From Rhodocollybia butyracea (taxonomy: Eukaryota > Basidiomycota > Agaricomycetes > Agaricales > Omphalotaceae): a DNA stretch of 64,000 nucleotides. A program made the translations under genes and the position numbers. The stretch is taken from assembly GCA_015501585.1 (NCBI GenBank), contig JADNRY010000316.1, positions 1 through 64,000 of the forward strand, written 5' to 3'. Below, one piece after another: positions 1-11,345 of the stretch. Within the stretch, counting starts at the first letter, position 1. Every line of letters begins with the position of its first letter. Under the pieces are notes generated by a model. That model saw only the letters and a program-made list of their open reading frames with translations, made no database searches and was not told where the DNA came from.

Positions 1-223
1 TTCCGTAGTTACACATTCTTCATCCAGTACATTGACGAAGAATGTGAGTACCCCGAGGATGATAGTAAGTCGAATAGAGGAGCGGAATCGCAAGAATAGC
101 GCGGGTGGGAGAATAGGTGGGAGATAGGTGGGAGATAGGTGGCGGTTGGGTCCTTGCTTGGAAATAGGATCGTGCGGTGGCCAACGTGAAGTTAATAGGC
201 AGAGTACTAGGCATGATCTTACA

Positions 224-415
224 CCCCCCCCCCCCCCCCCCCCCCCCCCCCTTCAGGGTTCTGAGCTCTCAAGGAACTAATCAGCGTGCTGTAGTTGTCT
301 GGGTGCTGTTGGGAACGCTGGCGATCGGTTGAGTAATTACATTTCCTATTCTGTCGAAGAAAGTTTCCCGATCGTCGTAGTCACGCCAGGGTTGAGTTTC
401 ACCCAATGCAGGTCC
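224..415. repeat. Conserved 5' leader of the A/C/B gene family, with 28-nt poly-C tract
   Basis: An uninterrupted run of 28 C (224-251) is followed by sequence that resembles the leaders upstream of copy C (about 8,930-9,060) and copy B (about 11,440-11,600). The shared parts are a C-rich tract, an 'aaggaact(a/c)atc' motif, a 'caaagaagcttc'-like motif and 'cgatcgt...gtcacgc(c)agggttga'. In copy B the C tract is short and interrupted. Here the leader is separated from its gene body by about 1.4 kb of unrelated AT-rich DNA. Confidence 0.6.
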
Positions 416-424
416 AACATTTTA

Positions 425-498
425 ATTCCCCCAGTAGTTACTCTGGGGAATAATTTACTAAGGCCAGTAAGCTACTGTACTGCCAGTACTGGGGGAAT
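425..498. repeat. 74-bp hairpin with perfect 12-bp inverted ends
   Basis: The sequence at 425-436 (ATTCCCCCAGTA) is the exact reverse complement of 487-498 (TACTGGGGGAAT). The 50-bp interior has no gene. It could be a tiny MITE relic or a chance hairpin. No target-site duplication is obvious. Confidence 0.4.
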
Positions 499-539
499 AA
501 AAAATATCAAACTTGGTAGTCAGCTGGTACGCATTTGAT

Positions 540-1840
540 AAGGTCATGTGACTCGTCGATTGCAGATTGGGTGCTGCACGAAAATGGGTGGTTTACAGGC
601 CAAATATGGATATTTCTGGGTGGTAGCTAGCCCAAAAAAAGACTATATATAATGTATTAATATTTGAGCACTACTCCGAGGTGGATTAGGCACCATAAGG
701 GGATGGATTGCATCGAAAAAATCTAGATGACGTTCGGTCAAAGCTGGCTGAGCATTACCAAATTGGGTTAATGCCATCAAAAACAGTAAAAGCGGCCTAA
801 AAGCCTGCTTGTACATCGATATTCTGCCCTGTAAGAGTGCAGATATGATCTTTACATATATTAAGAGGTCCCTGAAGCGAAAATTACAGCGATGTCTGCG
901 GTCAAAGCTGTTTTATTACCATATTTAGAATGCCAGCAAAGCGGCCTAAAAGCTTGTTTATGCTTGGGTATTCTACCTAATAGCAGTCTACACAGTGTTT
1001 ATAGATGTACAGTAGGTACCTAAAGCAAAATTGAAGCAGGTATATGGTGTAATAGTAGCACTGCTTCGATGTTTGGGTCTGTGGCTGTGCTGTGAAAAAT
1101 CGAAATAAAAAGTAGGGATGTTCAATATACTAGTGGTGCAGGCATGGTTGCTAATAGTATATATATAGCTGAAGCGATATTAGAGCATTCTATGGCAAGA
1201 ATAAGCTGTAATTTCCAGCTCTAGGCCGGAGGAGGTCAAAGCTGTATGACCAAATAGGAAATATATGGATTACATACAGGTGGTGTTGAGTCGAAGTTGG
1301 GCTCAGTAATGGCATGGCCTCTTAGGGTTTGGGGTCAGGAGTACATATCTGAGTAGTGTAGTATACTAGCTACGCCCTCCAGGTGTTATATTTAGCAATA
1401 TGTGGGCAGGAGGATGTACATGGAGTGATCAATGGTGAGTAACCATCAAAAATTCGCTTTTTTGAAGAATTAAATACTAATAATGGGTGTCTAAGTGCAG
1501 GTAGGACCTCAAAGCTCAGTAGGTATACTCTCCTACATAGTATACACTCGATCCGTGTCCAAGAACCATTTATATGGCACCAGAGGCGATGGTATACACT
1601 GATCTTTATTGATTTTGCCTCAAAACTCGATTTTTTGAGAAATTAGCATGGAATATTGGGGCCTTGAGAGGATCCAGGGAGCTAAAACGTCGTATATAGA
1701 CTGTACAACATAGTAGTAGTCTTTGCCATATGCAAGAACGATTTATACAGCACCTGAAGCGATGGTATTACCCTGATCTGTATAGATTCTGCCAAAAAGT
1801 GCGATTTTGAGGAAATAAAACATGAATAGGGTGTGCTGTA
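540..1840. repeat. AT-rich region with degenerate tandem repeats of about 150 bp
   Basis: No gene is seen. Related segments recur. A unit reading 'ggtcaaagctg...(c)agcggcctaaaagc(c/t)tg' occurs at about 738-810 and 900-965, followed in both by a 'tttacatat/tttatagat...cctgaagcgaaaatta'-like stretch (about 850 and 1,000). A second pair 'tttata(t/c)(g)gcacc(a/t)gaagcgatggtat...ctgatct' occurs at about 1,570 and 1,745. This block separates the leader at 224-415 from the truncated copy A gene. Confidence 0.55.
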
Positions 1841-1849
1841 GGTATCAGA

Positions 1850-3639
1850 AAGTGCTAAACGACTCACTATTCCCCCCCTTCCCCTACCCATCAATCCTAC
1901 TACTTCGTTGCCAGTCGACCCGTCGATTCATCCCGTTGCTGAGTCTTCCACGAGGCGGCCCGAATGTCCTCCGCATATCCCTCCTCATTCTTCTCCTGAG
2001 ATCTCCCAAAAGCGCGCTGCTCCTTCTGCGCCTGAACAGGCAGATTGTGTCGTTTGTCCACGGTTGCACAAATCCAACCCGTCCCCGTTGGAGTCCGTTC
2101 CTACCGTTCCACCCTTCATTCCTACCCACCCCGTGCCTTCGAATTCGAATCCGCCTGCCAGCAGGCCAGCACCCGTACCGACTGTCGAAGGTTCCGGCAT
2201 GGATGAACGAGACCTACCTTCCAAGTTCATTCAGACCTATCGATCCACCGTTCGTCAATTGCAGGACAAGAAAGAGAGGTCTGTGCGATATCGTCAAGAA
2301 AGGGAACGGCTTCAGGACGAATTACGTTCTGCTGCGGCTCGCATTCAGGGTCTACAGGCCGACGCCCATGTGGAGCATAATAGAGCAGAAGAGTTATTTG
2401 CTCGTGTGAAGACTGCGGAGGCCTCGTCTGTTCTGGTGACAGAGGAATTTGAAAGTCTCGCCAACGTACAGTTGAGTTTGGAAAGTCAATTGGCTGGGCG
2501 GCCTATGCGGTCTGAGAGCGAGGTTGATGTATCGAGGCTGCAGGAGGTGAGTAGTTTCGACGATAATCACTTTTCTATTGACTAAGAAATCTCTTCTAGA
2601 GCATCCGCCACTTACAAGGCACTGTTGACCGCATGCAGGACAAGTTGAATGAAGCCGCTCGCTCTTTCAACGTTCTATCCACCCAACATGAGCGCCTATT
2701 GCGTCGTAACGACCGTATCGCTGAGACCAATCGTCGTGTAGCGCGGGAAATAAGTGAGCTCGAGGCAACCCTGGTGGAGAAGAAGAGGGAGGTAAGGATG
2801 CTTGGGAATATGGTGTTGTTCTCCGTGGGTCCCTCAGCCGAATCTCTGGTGCGAGATCTTCAAGACGACTGAGAGGCTTTGGCGAAGGAGCGTAACTTGG
2901 CCTTGGAGTATGCGACCATTGCTTCGCCAGCTGGACCTCCCCGGATTCGTCAGGCGCTTTGAACAGCGGGTGTCGGAACCTCTTTTCCGCCTAACCAACT
3001 TGCTTCGCATTTGTGAGGATCGAGAAATCGTCAAGTCTCCCTTGTTCGTCGAAGCATACTCAACACTATCAGAGGCCACGCCTGCGATTACCAGTGCGGC
3101 TTGTCGTGCACAGCTGGCCCTCCGTACCATCCTCGAAGATTTTGACCTGCAATTCCCTCAGGTTCACGAACTCCTAAGGCAGTCTTCTGGTAGTCGGGTG
3201 GTTCCTGATCTGTTGAGGAATGCTGGGATCGAGCCAGCGATATCCACCATCGAACCGATCTTCGATTTTGATCGCACGGTTCCGTACAGCGAGTACCTCA
3301 AGTCCAGTGTGACTTCTTTCCTCTGCAAACCTTGAGGACCCGGAAAGTCCTGCCCTTCAAGTAGCTATTAAGCTATTGGCTGAATTCGAGGTTATTCCTG
3401 GGTTACCTGAGCAGGAGGATGAAATGGAGGATGAAATGGAGGGTGAACTGGAGGGTGCGCTCCAGATGGATGTAACAGTTACCGTGACTCCCGATGTTGA
3501 GGCGGGGGGACAGGCGGCTTTGGGTGAAGTTGTTCCCGAAGGAAATGTCCCTGTAGATTCATTGTCATTCGTTCTGGACGTCCAAAATCCTCTATTTCTT
3601 CCGTCTAGCGAGCCCAGTTCTACTGGTAGTACCATGTAA
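1850..3639 (+). pseudogene. Copy A of the coiled-coil/acidic-tail family, 5'-truncated and frameshifted
   Basis: This is a relative of the copy B gene at 11,677-13,984. Readable segments, in order, are a Pro/Ser-rich linker and coiled coil (1,908-2,546), an intron with good borders (2,547-2,599), more coiled coil (2,600-2,870), a globular alpha-helical part beginning QLDLPGFVRRFEQR (about 2,925-3,315), and an acidic tail rich in Glu/Asp/Met (3,376-3,639). The Cys-rich N-terminal domain of copies B and C is absent. Lesions against copy B are an in-frame TGA at about 2,870 where B has Arg, a frame change near 2,915, another near 3,312, and loss of the segment joining the globular part to the tail. 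The product and function are unknown. Family membership is clear; any coding capacity today is doubtful. Confidence 0.75.
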
Positions 3640-3792
3640 GTCGTCATCGATGGGTAGAAGATGTTACATGTACATGTAAAAGTATAGTTACTTGCCCTGT
3701 AAAAATTGCTTTTTTGTTGTTTTCGTGTTATCGTAGTTTTGTGTTGCTTTTTGTATATATTGCTATAAGTATTGCTGTTTTCCATGTTCAGG

Positions 3793-3951
3793 AAACCAAG
3801 GAGGACTGGGATAGAGGTTTTCTTCCACTCTCCCATAACTTTGGGTGATCTTATTGTAAAGGCCAACGCCAGCTCGGAAGCTGCAGGGAGTTGTGCCTAC
3901 ATTCCTTTAGAAGACTTATTGAAGCTTGAGAACATGCAACAAAAACAGTGA
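3793..3951 (+). other. Possible orphan terminal exon, unknown
   Basis: After an AG at about 3,792 an open stretch of about 50 codons runs to TGA at 3,949-3,951. It begins with Lys-Pro-Arg-Arg and contains the string GIEVFFHSPITLGDLIV. Its composition looks coding (balanced hydrophobic and charged residues), but no start, partner exon or family could be recognised. It may be a remnant of a gene disrupted by the neighbouring repeats. Confidence 0.25.
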
Positions 3952-4154
3952 TACTTTTCCCAGCTGGTAAACGTGCATCCATAAATATGACAAAAGGTAT
4001 ATACAATTGATGCAGAACGATATGCAGGACAGATTATCTTCAGCGACAGGAGTAAGGGCCTCAAAAAAAGCGTTGATGACTAAATCAGCTCCATGAGTTA
4101 AAGAAAGGGAAAGGAGCTTCGAAGGAGCATACTTTTCACTAGCACTATCACCCG

Positions 4155-4769
4155 CTTGTTTTCATTTCATGGTTCTTCTGCAAGTCTGCCAGCCGCAGCT
4201 TCAGTGCCTTCATTTCCATCTCTTTCGTCTCCCCCAACGCCTGCAACTGCAACTAAACTGAACGTGGCGTGTGAATTGGCAGAACCGGGCGCTTACCGGG
4301 CGCTATAAACGGGATCATCGTGAGATAAGATAATATCATAAAAATCATAAAAATCTTTTATAACCCTCGGTTGTATTTTAGTAACCGAAAGCAAGAACAC
4401 CCCTTTCGTGCAAGAGGCCCGCCAATTCCTTTGCGTCTATCTCCGCAAGGTTGCTTTCAAGGGAAGGCAAAAATCATCAAGGAATCCTTGGTCTTTGATG
4501 GAACTGTTTAATCGGTGATATGACCTCTTGCAACGACATTGAATATGCTCTGTGGGGCTGTAAAGCTCTGTCAAGCTAAAGACTCTTTGTACTCTGAATA
4601 AGCGACAGTGATGGAGATCACACCTCTTGCTTTGTATCACAAACGTCCCTTTGTCCTCATATAAAGTGCCGTACGCCACGCCATCGGTTGACATGGCCAC
4701 TATACATATTATGACAAGGCAGAAGTGCAAGGGTTCTTTATTGCTATTGCTGATGCGATATCTTTCCAA
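4155..4769 (-). pseudogene. Reverse-strand gene remnant ending in a coiled coil
   Basis: On the reverse strand an open reading segment without ATG (4,769-4,437) contains the string STDGVAYGTLYEDKGTFV. A short terminal exon-like segment (about 4,251-4,155), preceded by a plausible 'tttagttgcag' acceptor, encodes a helix rich in Leu/Lys/Glu (KALKLRLADLQKNHE) and a stop. The pattern is reminiscent of multicopy agaricomycete proteins whose C-terminus is a coiled coil, but I do not recognise the family with confidence. No start codon is visible, and the right side abuts the MYND gene, so this is probably a truncated copy. Confidence 0.3.
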
Positions 4770-4891
4770 GAGGAATTAATTACCCCTTTCAAGCGCATGC
4801 TGGTCCAAAAATTTCTTTGTTCGTACATGACTCGTATAAAGCCTTGGAAACCAATCTGGCCTCTTCATTGACTTCACCGACTTTCAGATCA

Positions 4892-6375
4892 ATGTTCATC
4901 ATCCCAGCTCGTCTCAAGGCTATTATTCATTCTAGCCCTCCGGTGGTAGATGCTCTGGCCGTCCCATCCCATTATCAAGCATTTCTTCGCAACATCAAAC
5001 CTCTTGTTAAGCATATTGATTCTCCAGGTTTCCGAACCACATTTGAGCCTGAGTGGAATGATATATGGAACTGGTTAAGAGCTGGGCTCGCAGTTATTCG
5101 AGTCTACGAGTCCAATGCTCTCGTATCCGACACTCTGAGAGACGGCGTCATGTCATTCGTGTGGCCTATTCTATGCGTTTTAACTCATATCCTTGCGGAA
5201 ATCTCCCAGTCCGAGACGGACTTCCCATCAGCTTATGCAATAATGATTCTGGAAGCCCGTGGGCTGAAAGAACTGCTTGCTCTTTGTGTCGTTGTTGCCT
5301 TTGTAGAGACTGACACTCTCGCCACAGATAATGACCTCTACCAGCAATGGGTCACTTCAGTTGTCTCCAAGATAAGTGGAACATTGAAGAATGACTTCGC
5401 CGAAGCTCTAGAGGTCGTGTCTCGCTCTATTACTGGATTAAGGCTGACGGTCTTGTGGAGAGATTGCGTTGAACCGCAGTTCATGCACCACACTCATCCT
5501 TCGATTCCTGGCCATCGGCTATATCTCTTTCTCTGTGTCATCACTCTCCCAGGTAACTGGGTCCACTCACGATTAGATGTCGCACGATCCACCTGGTATT
5601 ATATCTATAAACTCTGGTGCATCCTGACATCAACCAGACCTCTGGTCAGAGGGAGTTCATTGTTTGGCTTGATGGAGGTACAGCTGCTCTGTGTCTCAGA
5701 AATTCTACTCTGCCAATCTATGTGGATGTCTGGAGGGGCCCCTTGGATCGCCGCTGCTCTAGACCACCATTTCCTCGCAATGGTCCCCCGAACATGCTCC
5801 TTCCTTCGTACCTGGGTAGCGGCAATCCCCATCGGTTTTGGACATACACTTGTACCATTGATTTAATCCAATCCATGGTGTCTGTTATATTGAACTTTCG
5901 GATTTATCATGCAGTAAGTTACCGTGCTCAGCACAACTTGAGCCACGCGCTTTCGAGAGGGCCACTGGGTCTCACTCTCGGAAATTCTTCGGAAGAAGCG
6001 CTTCTCAAGGTGTGGGACGCTGCTGTTGATACTTTCTGGAATGCAGAGAGTGTGTCTCTCAGGAAAACAACCTGGCGTATTACTCGGGTAAATGCATGCG
6101 CTAAGGTAAGCCAGTGTCCTCATTGACTCGGCGCGAATTAATATTTTATATGAAAGTGCAACGACGAAGGTTCAGTGAACTACTCAGACAGCTCTTCCCA
6201 GCCCGTAGCCCGTTGCTGTTCCGGCTGTCAAGTGGCCGCGTACTGCTCTAAAGCATGCCAGGTTGCACATTATCGAGAGGTAGAACGTAAGAATGGAGAG
6301 ATTCTCTGCTGCGCACGCATTCCTTTGGACCTGGGCTTGAAAAACAGTGCGCTCATGGTGATGTTCTTGAAGTAA
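4892..6375 (+). CDS. MYND-type zinc-finger protein
   Basis: The protein carries a C-terminal MYND finger, a zinc-binding module used for protein-protein contacts. Mushroom fungi have large families of MYND proteins with long helical N-terminal regions, mostly without known partners. The helical part runs from about 4,817 to 5,834. The first in-frame ATG is at 4,892, but the frame is open back to 4,754, so an earlier exon is possible. A frame change near 5,810-5,914 is best explained by an intron ending 'atcatgcag' at 5,914; the donor is at 5,835 or 5,808. A second intron (6,106-6,156, gtaagc..aag) splits the first zinc pair: Cys-Ala-Lys from the upstream exon joins Cys-Asn-Asp. The remaining ligands are CCSGC, then YCSKACQVAHYRE and a later Cys. 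The usual Trp before the His is absent. The stop is TAA at 6,373-6,375. The C-terminus may continue into the segment at 6,489-6,721. Confidence 0.7.
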
Positions 6376-6427
6376 TTGAAAGGGAAGTAGAATTTAGTAA
6401 TTTCTCAATCGTAGTGGCTATACATAT

Positions 6428-6721
6428 ATGTTCTTGTCCCAGATCATATTTTTTTTGAGATCAATTTATTCACGCATTACATCTGACCGAGATCACTTGT
6501 CATATTTCAGGAACTTATACGAATCTTACACATCAACTTCCGTCTCTACAGCGTTTCACCTTCAGGACGGAACCAGTAGACCAATCGCTCAATTGAGTAC
6601 TACCAACGAATTTATTGTGCCCACGCTCAGGACGACTGGAAGGATGGATAGGTTTGTAGGACAAGCAAACGCTGCACTTCGGCGTATCAAAAAGATCGGG
6701 AGTCAAGCTCGCTGTCTCTGA
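6428..6721 (+). other. Possible C-terminal exon of the MYND gene
   Basis: An open segment of 97 codons lies 50 bp after the MYND stop. A 'catatttcag' acceptor at about 6,489 precedes a plausible exon rich in Ser/Thr (SYTSTSVSTAF) that ends in a basic stretch. MYND proteins of this type often extend beyond the finger. Joining this segment in frame requires an intron I could not place without meeting a stop, so its link to the upstream gene is a guess. Confidence 0.25.
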
Positions 6722-7530
6722 GAGTACAGGGACCGGCCGTTTCCTGTATGGGACCGCAAGCGATTATATATTATTATAACGCGCTAATGAGTGGCCAGCG
6801 TTTCTGTATGACCAAGATTCTGCCGATGCTATGAATCCCCACCTCATACGCCCAGTAGACCTATATAGTAGGCTTTGACATGGGGGTGTGATAGCTAAGC
6901 TGTTATCATAACGATCCGCTATTGTACAGTAGCGGAATAAAAGCGCTATATTTCGCTTGGACTTCGATACAAGGTATTTCTCGGATACCAGAAAGGTAGT
7001 ACTACTGAGGTCACGCGTATGCCGCCTCAAATATTGTAGCTTCACGAACAGACTATTTCCTGCCCAACTTGAGTGCTCCCTCGCTTTCTAGTAACTTAAT
7101 ACAAAGTTCGCATTCATACTTAGCTCACGACTCTAAAGTAAGTACAGTTGTTACACCACACACCGCCGCTGTGATGAGTTGTTGCATCAACGTTGCACCG
7201 CTCTCCAGTATACTTTAAGTGGTTATTGTACAAACAAACTGTTTGGATTTGAGAGGAGTGCAAGCTACAATCTCATCTTCAATTCTTCGTATCATGAATT
7301 GGAATCTGTTGGATAAGTCCTCCCCATGCCTGTCTCTCCAACTGTGATATTTTAGGTATGGTCATTTGAGTACTCTGCTGCAAAATATACTATCTTTTTC
7401 TACAACGACAGTTTTGCTCTACTCTACATAGTCGGGATTGCCGGAACGGCACTAAGGAATCACTGCGCATAGCCTTTTTTCATCTTGTTCTAATCAAGAC
7501 CCGGCAAGCTGTTTTGTGCTGCCAGGTCCT
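6722..7530. other. Intergenic, no feature recognised
   Basis: No convincing reading frame, repeat or RNA gene was seen. Short reverse-strand frames (6,764-7,045) lack coding character. Confidence 0.5.
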
Positions 7531-8365
7531 GAGGTGTACACGCTCTGCAGGATGACGCCAGCGAGTGTTTTAACCACGACGACGCACCTCTGGAAGATGA
7601 CGACGACTGTCTGAAGGACACCAACCCGATCTAACAACACCTAGAGGGCGAAAAGGGACGCCCTTGGGGATGGGATGGTTCGTGGCTTCACATCCTGCTC
7701 TGTGTACTTTGGTAAATTCGTTTTTAGCTATTTACAGAAGTATTCGCGTCCATCATACACAAATCTATACATCTTTATCGCGTACCGGGCCACGAACTGC
7801 TTGCACAGGAGCGTCTCTCCGAACACGGCGACGTTCTGCCTTGGTATCTCTTAACTTACGCTGGACGCGGCGTCGAAGGCGTCTGTCTATTTGGAACTGT
7901 ATGCGATCGTGTATCTATCAATGATATTGTGTTTGACAAACCCTCTCATTAGTGAGGATGCCAATGAAGCTGCCAAAGATTACCCGAACGCCAAAATCCA
8001 ACCGTTTGACTCGGCGGAAAAACTTATCTGTGAATGGTTAAATACTGCGAACAGAGCTCTTGGAGCAACGGCCGAACAGGCAAATCGGAAAGTTCAGAAC
8101 AAAGTCCTTCGCATCTTGATGAAGAGCAGGTGATAGGGATACTCACAGAGAGGTCGACTGGCCTAATGGTGCAGCTGTGCAGGCCCGCGAGCTCAAGTGT
8201 AACCGTGACTGTGATGACCCTCATGGCCGCATGCAAATCGCCAAGGCTTACTATGTGAACGGAGGTCGCTGCAACCAGACCTACTACGCTGTAGCCACAA
8301 CCAGTACCACTGTGGTTTCTGCAAATGAGTTCCTACTTTTTTCTCATCTAAATGTTTCCTAATAA
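7530..8365 (+). pseudogene. Eroded coding remnants of an unknown gene
   Basis: Several short segments in different forward frames look protein-like and adjoin one another: an acidic Asp-rich segment (7,551-7,632), a segment reading HELLAQERLSEHGDVLPWY (about 7,790-7,915), a segment with EDANEAAKDYPNAKIQPFD (7,945-8,130), and a Cys-rich segment containing ARELKCNRDCDDPHGRMQIA followed by YYVNGGRCNQTYYAV (about 8,140-8,330). The frame switches suggest either a multi-intron gene with small exons or a decayed copy. No domain was recognised. Confidence concerns only the claim that coding sequence once existed here. Confidence 0.3.
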
Positions 8366-8929
8366 TCAAGGTCTTTCTAGAGAGGACTCTCTTAGTTGTT
8401 TCACTGAATGGGAGGATTTGGGGTATGAGCCCAAGCTAATGGTCACTTCCGATCTGAACATAGCAAGGTGTTTTGTGTAGTTTCTATGTAGGCTGGTGGT
8501 CAATGTACGCTCCACATTCATTTTCAACCGCTCATGCTGACTGAAACCTTCTCAGCACGAATGTAGTTCTTGCTTAGTGTTTGTATCTAACAATTGTTGT
8601 ATGTTTTGAATTGGTCAGCCCAAAATGTATGTATTTGCAAGTACAAAATGACGCCTGCATTTTAATCCGAGTGCCATGTTGCACATGAATGAAACAGGAT
8701 ATCGCCCATGCCATAGTCATGTTTAGCATTGAACGCAGCACAATGCAGATTGAGAAAGAAATCAGTTCAGAGTGTAGACACTATATAAAGTGTGTTACAA
8801 GAGATAGGAATACGGGGTACAGGAGAATCAAGGAGCGTGAATGTCCGAAGTTGGGCTAGGAAAATCTAAATGTGCCCTTCCGTTAGGCGGCTGAATGGAT
8901 TTTGCTGGTTCCGGAGGTCCCCAGAAGGC

Positions 8930-9368
8930 GCGTACGGATAACCCTCCCCTCTGGGGTCACGAGTGCGCGAGGGTGCTGTCGGCAATATCGGCGGTCTGTT
9001 TGCGGATGTGAATTACCTATTTTGCCAAAGAAGCTTCCCAATCGTTAAGTCATGCAGGGTTGAAGTTATTGATGAGTAATACTCTGAGTCTTTTTTTCAA
9101 CCACCAACAAAAGATGTCGGATCCGGAGCTCGAACACCGCGCCATTTGCTTCAAGTCCCAGGGTGTCAACGTGGAAACAATTATTAAAAATGCGAGAACC
9201 TATTCCGCAATTCAGAGCGAAGTTTGCTGCTCAGCTTGTGCTTCCTGTAAGCCGCAGATGATGGTGTGTCATAGATCCAGCAACTCCCTCGTTTGCAGCG
9301 TTTGTGCTAGCCACAAACGGCGGTGTGATTTTTCCACCCTCCTTCAATTTTGTGCATGCCTACATTAG
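8930..9368 (+). pseudogene. Copy C: leader plus Cys-rich N-terminal domain only
   Basis: The family leader (about 8,930-9,060) is followed by ATG at 9,114 and 84 codons ending at TAG 9,366-9,368. The peptide aligns with the first part of copy B. Conserved Cys spacing is CxxC, one Cys, then LVCSVCASHKRRCD, which resembles the CxxCxxxxxxC half of fungal Zn2Cys6 clusters. The coiled-coil body is missing and the 9,458 repeat begins 90 bp downstream, so this is a 3'-truncated copy. It could still make a small zinc-binding peptide. Confidence 0.6.
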
Positions 9369-9457
9369 TCTCATGTCAGGCGAATCAGACCAGATGTCTT
9401 TCCGCCCTATGGGAACCGTATGCAGCGGCGTGCGAGATTACCTTTATGGATCCGGAT

Positions 9458-10655
9458 CTATGTAATTATCCATTTTATTCTCATTACATTCGCAAATACA
9501 ACAATTGAACCCGTGCCCTCGTGAATCCAGTTCCCCACAATGGGCTCCAACACCATCCAAACCATAAGAATCCGCCTGTTTATATTAGTGTCATCCGCCG
9601 TATCTATCGAAATATCATCAAAACTCACATCAGTACAACAATTCTTTTTTTTTTTGTCTCTGCATGAACTCTTGCCAGATCCTATTGCGAGATCCACATC
9701 CCTCCCTCACCTGAGTCCGCCTTTCTGCTTACGGATGGCCAGTTCTTTCGTTGAATTGGTTAGTGGGTGCCTATACTAGATTTTTTAGTTGGATATCAAT
9801 GCATCACTACTCATCGTGGATATCTCGTTATACATCAAAAGATTTCTTACAACGCGTTCGGATTGTAAGGTTTCGGTCAGTTGAGAGAAAACGTTATGAA
9901 TCTGAGATCCCGTCGTAGTACAAATCAGCGAACCTCTATCCAGCCTCGAAGGGTCGGATTGGGGAATCAGAGGTACCATGTCTTGCTGATTACTGGTGCT
10001 CTTTGTGCAATTCATCTCCAGCTTCAAAGCTAACGAAGGGATTCTGTAATGGCTTTTGAGTTGCAATGTATAGTTGGGGACCTATCGTATTGTATAGCAG
10101 ATATCAAGCTAATGCACGTCAATGGCGGTGCATTTCTTGCTCTAGTACATTTCACCTTATTTGTTATAATTTCATTCATGTGGAATTCTGCTACATAACT
10201 GTGACCTATCGTATCGTATAGCGGATATCAAGCTAATTCTAATTGTTATAAAATCATTCATGTTGGATGTTCAGGAAGAAAGTGAAAAATCTGAACCACG
10301 TGCCAGACAGAAAAACTTACCAATGCGTCACCGAGGTGGGTCTACCAAATTTGGATGCTGTGCCTGTTTGGCCGTTTCTCGGCATGATCAATGATCGTTA
10401 TCTTATCTTACTTAAAGTATCGTCTGTGAGATTTGAGTGGGTTCTTTCTAGAACTGCAAAATGAAAGTGATCCGCGAGACCATGTTTTAAGAAAAATTTC
10501 GCGGAGGGCATGGTATTTCACATGCAAACTTTGTCGAGGTCGGTGAAGTTGCCAACTTCACCGAGGTCACCAACCAGGCCAAACTGCAAGTGATCAATCT
10601 GAAGAGGGGAGCCAGCTTGTAGAGAAGAGGTGGGGTATTGGGTTACTTAGCAAGT
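9458..10655. repeat. Dispersed repeat, copy 1 (pair with 17,698-18,858)
   Basis: The sequence from 'ctatgtaattatcc' to 'ggggtattgggttacttag' recurs almost unchanged at 17,698-18,858 in the same orientation, with small indels (copy 2 lacks a short internal duplication seen here near 10,080-10,230). A reverse-strand frame of 79 codons (9,697-9,458, no ATG) is kept open in both copies with a single residue difference. This is probably a fragment of a retroelement, because a copia-like remnant adjoins copy 2, but no terminal repeats were identified. Confidence 0.7.
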
Positions 10656-10659
10656 TTGA

Positions 10660-11110
10660 GAGAGCTACAAACACTGGATCTGCCGCACACACTGACTTTG
10701 TTCTTGCACAGAGCAAGGCTGTCACCGATATACCCACTGGCACACTTTCGGAGAAGGAGTTGAATTTTGCTCGTAAAGGAACGCATCATGCGAGTACTTT
10801 AGCTGCCGGGTCTACTGGTACTACTGGTACACCTCCGGAAACTCATTACGCTGGCCCTGGAGGGCGGGAGTACACCGAGTGCTTTTAATAAATCTGCTTC
10901 GTGCGAATAAAAACTTCTCATTACCTGGTATCCTGTCCATTATGAGAGTTTGGTGAAGGATTTTAATGCAGCGCGCAACTCTCCAGAACTGGAATGATGT
11001 CAGGAACATTGTTTCCAATTTTAAAGCCGCGTCTCAAATTAGTGACTCCGAAAGCAAAGATACGGCTACCAAGTCACGTAGGAGATCCACCAATGGATCG
11101 ACGGATGCTA
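10660..11110. mobile_element. Retroelement-like fragment, inverted copy at 19,540-19,820
   Basis: Forward-strand sequence from about 10,840 to 11,105 (containing 'cattacctggtatcctg' and 'gttgcagcgcgcaactctcca'-like motifs) is the inverse of 19,820-19,540. In copy 1 one frame reads QRATLQNWNDVRNIVSNF, and the other copy has QRATLQNWNNVRDIQVVSDF on its reverse strand, so it was once coding. A gag-like origin is possible because a copia reverse-transcriptase remnant adjoins the second copy. Confidence 0.5.
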
Positions 11111-11189
11111 AAACATGTGAGTGTTGTTCCCCAGTCTGAATATTCGAAAATCGGATTCCTTGCCCTCGGTTGGGTAAGATAATGCGATG

Positions 11190-11345
11190 AAAGGGAAACG
11201 AAATACAAGGAAGCAGCGGGAATGGGTAAAGAAGTACAAGGATGTATCTTGAAAGGGAACAAGGCACCTAGGCGGAAACGGGTTGAGTAGTCTTGTTAGG
11301 GAACGAGCAGTGGGGAATACATCGTTTGAGACTCATAGGAGAGAA
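11190..11345. repeat. LTR-type repeat fragment, shared with 21,430-21,550
   Basis: The stretch around 'gaaagggaacaaggcacctaggcgg' through 'ggggaatacatcgtt' recurs at 21,430-21,550 next to the copia remnant, with few changes. It lies immediately upstream of the leader of copy B. Confidence 0.6.
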
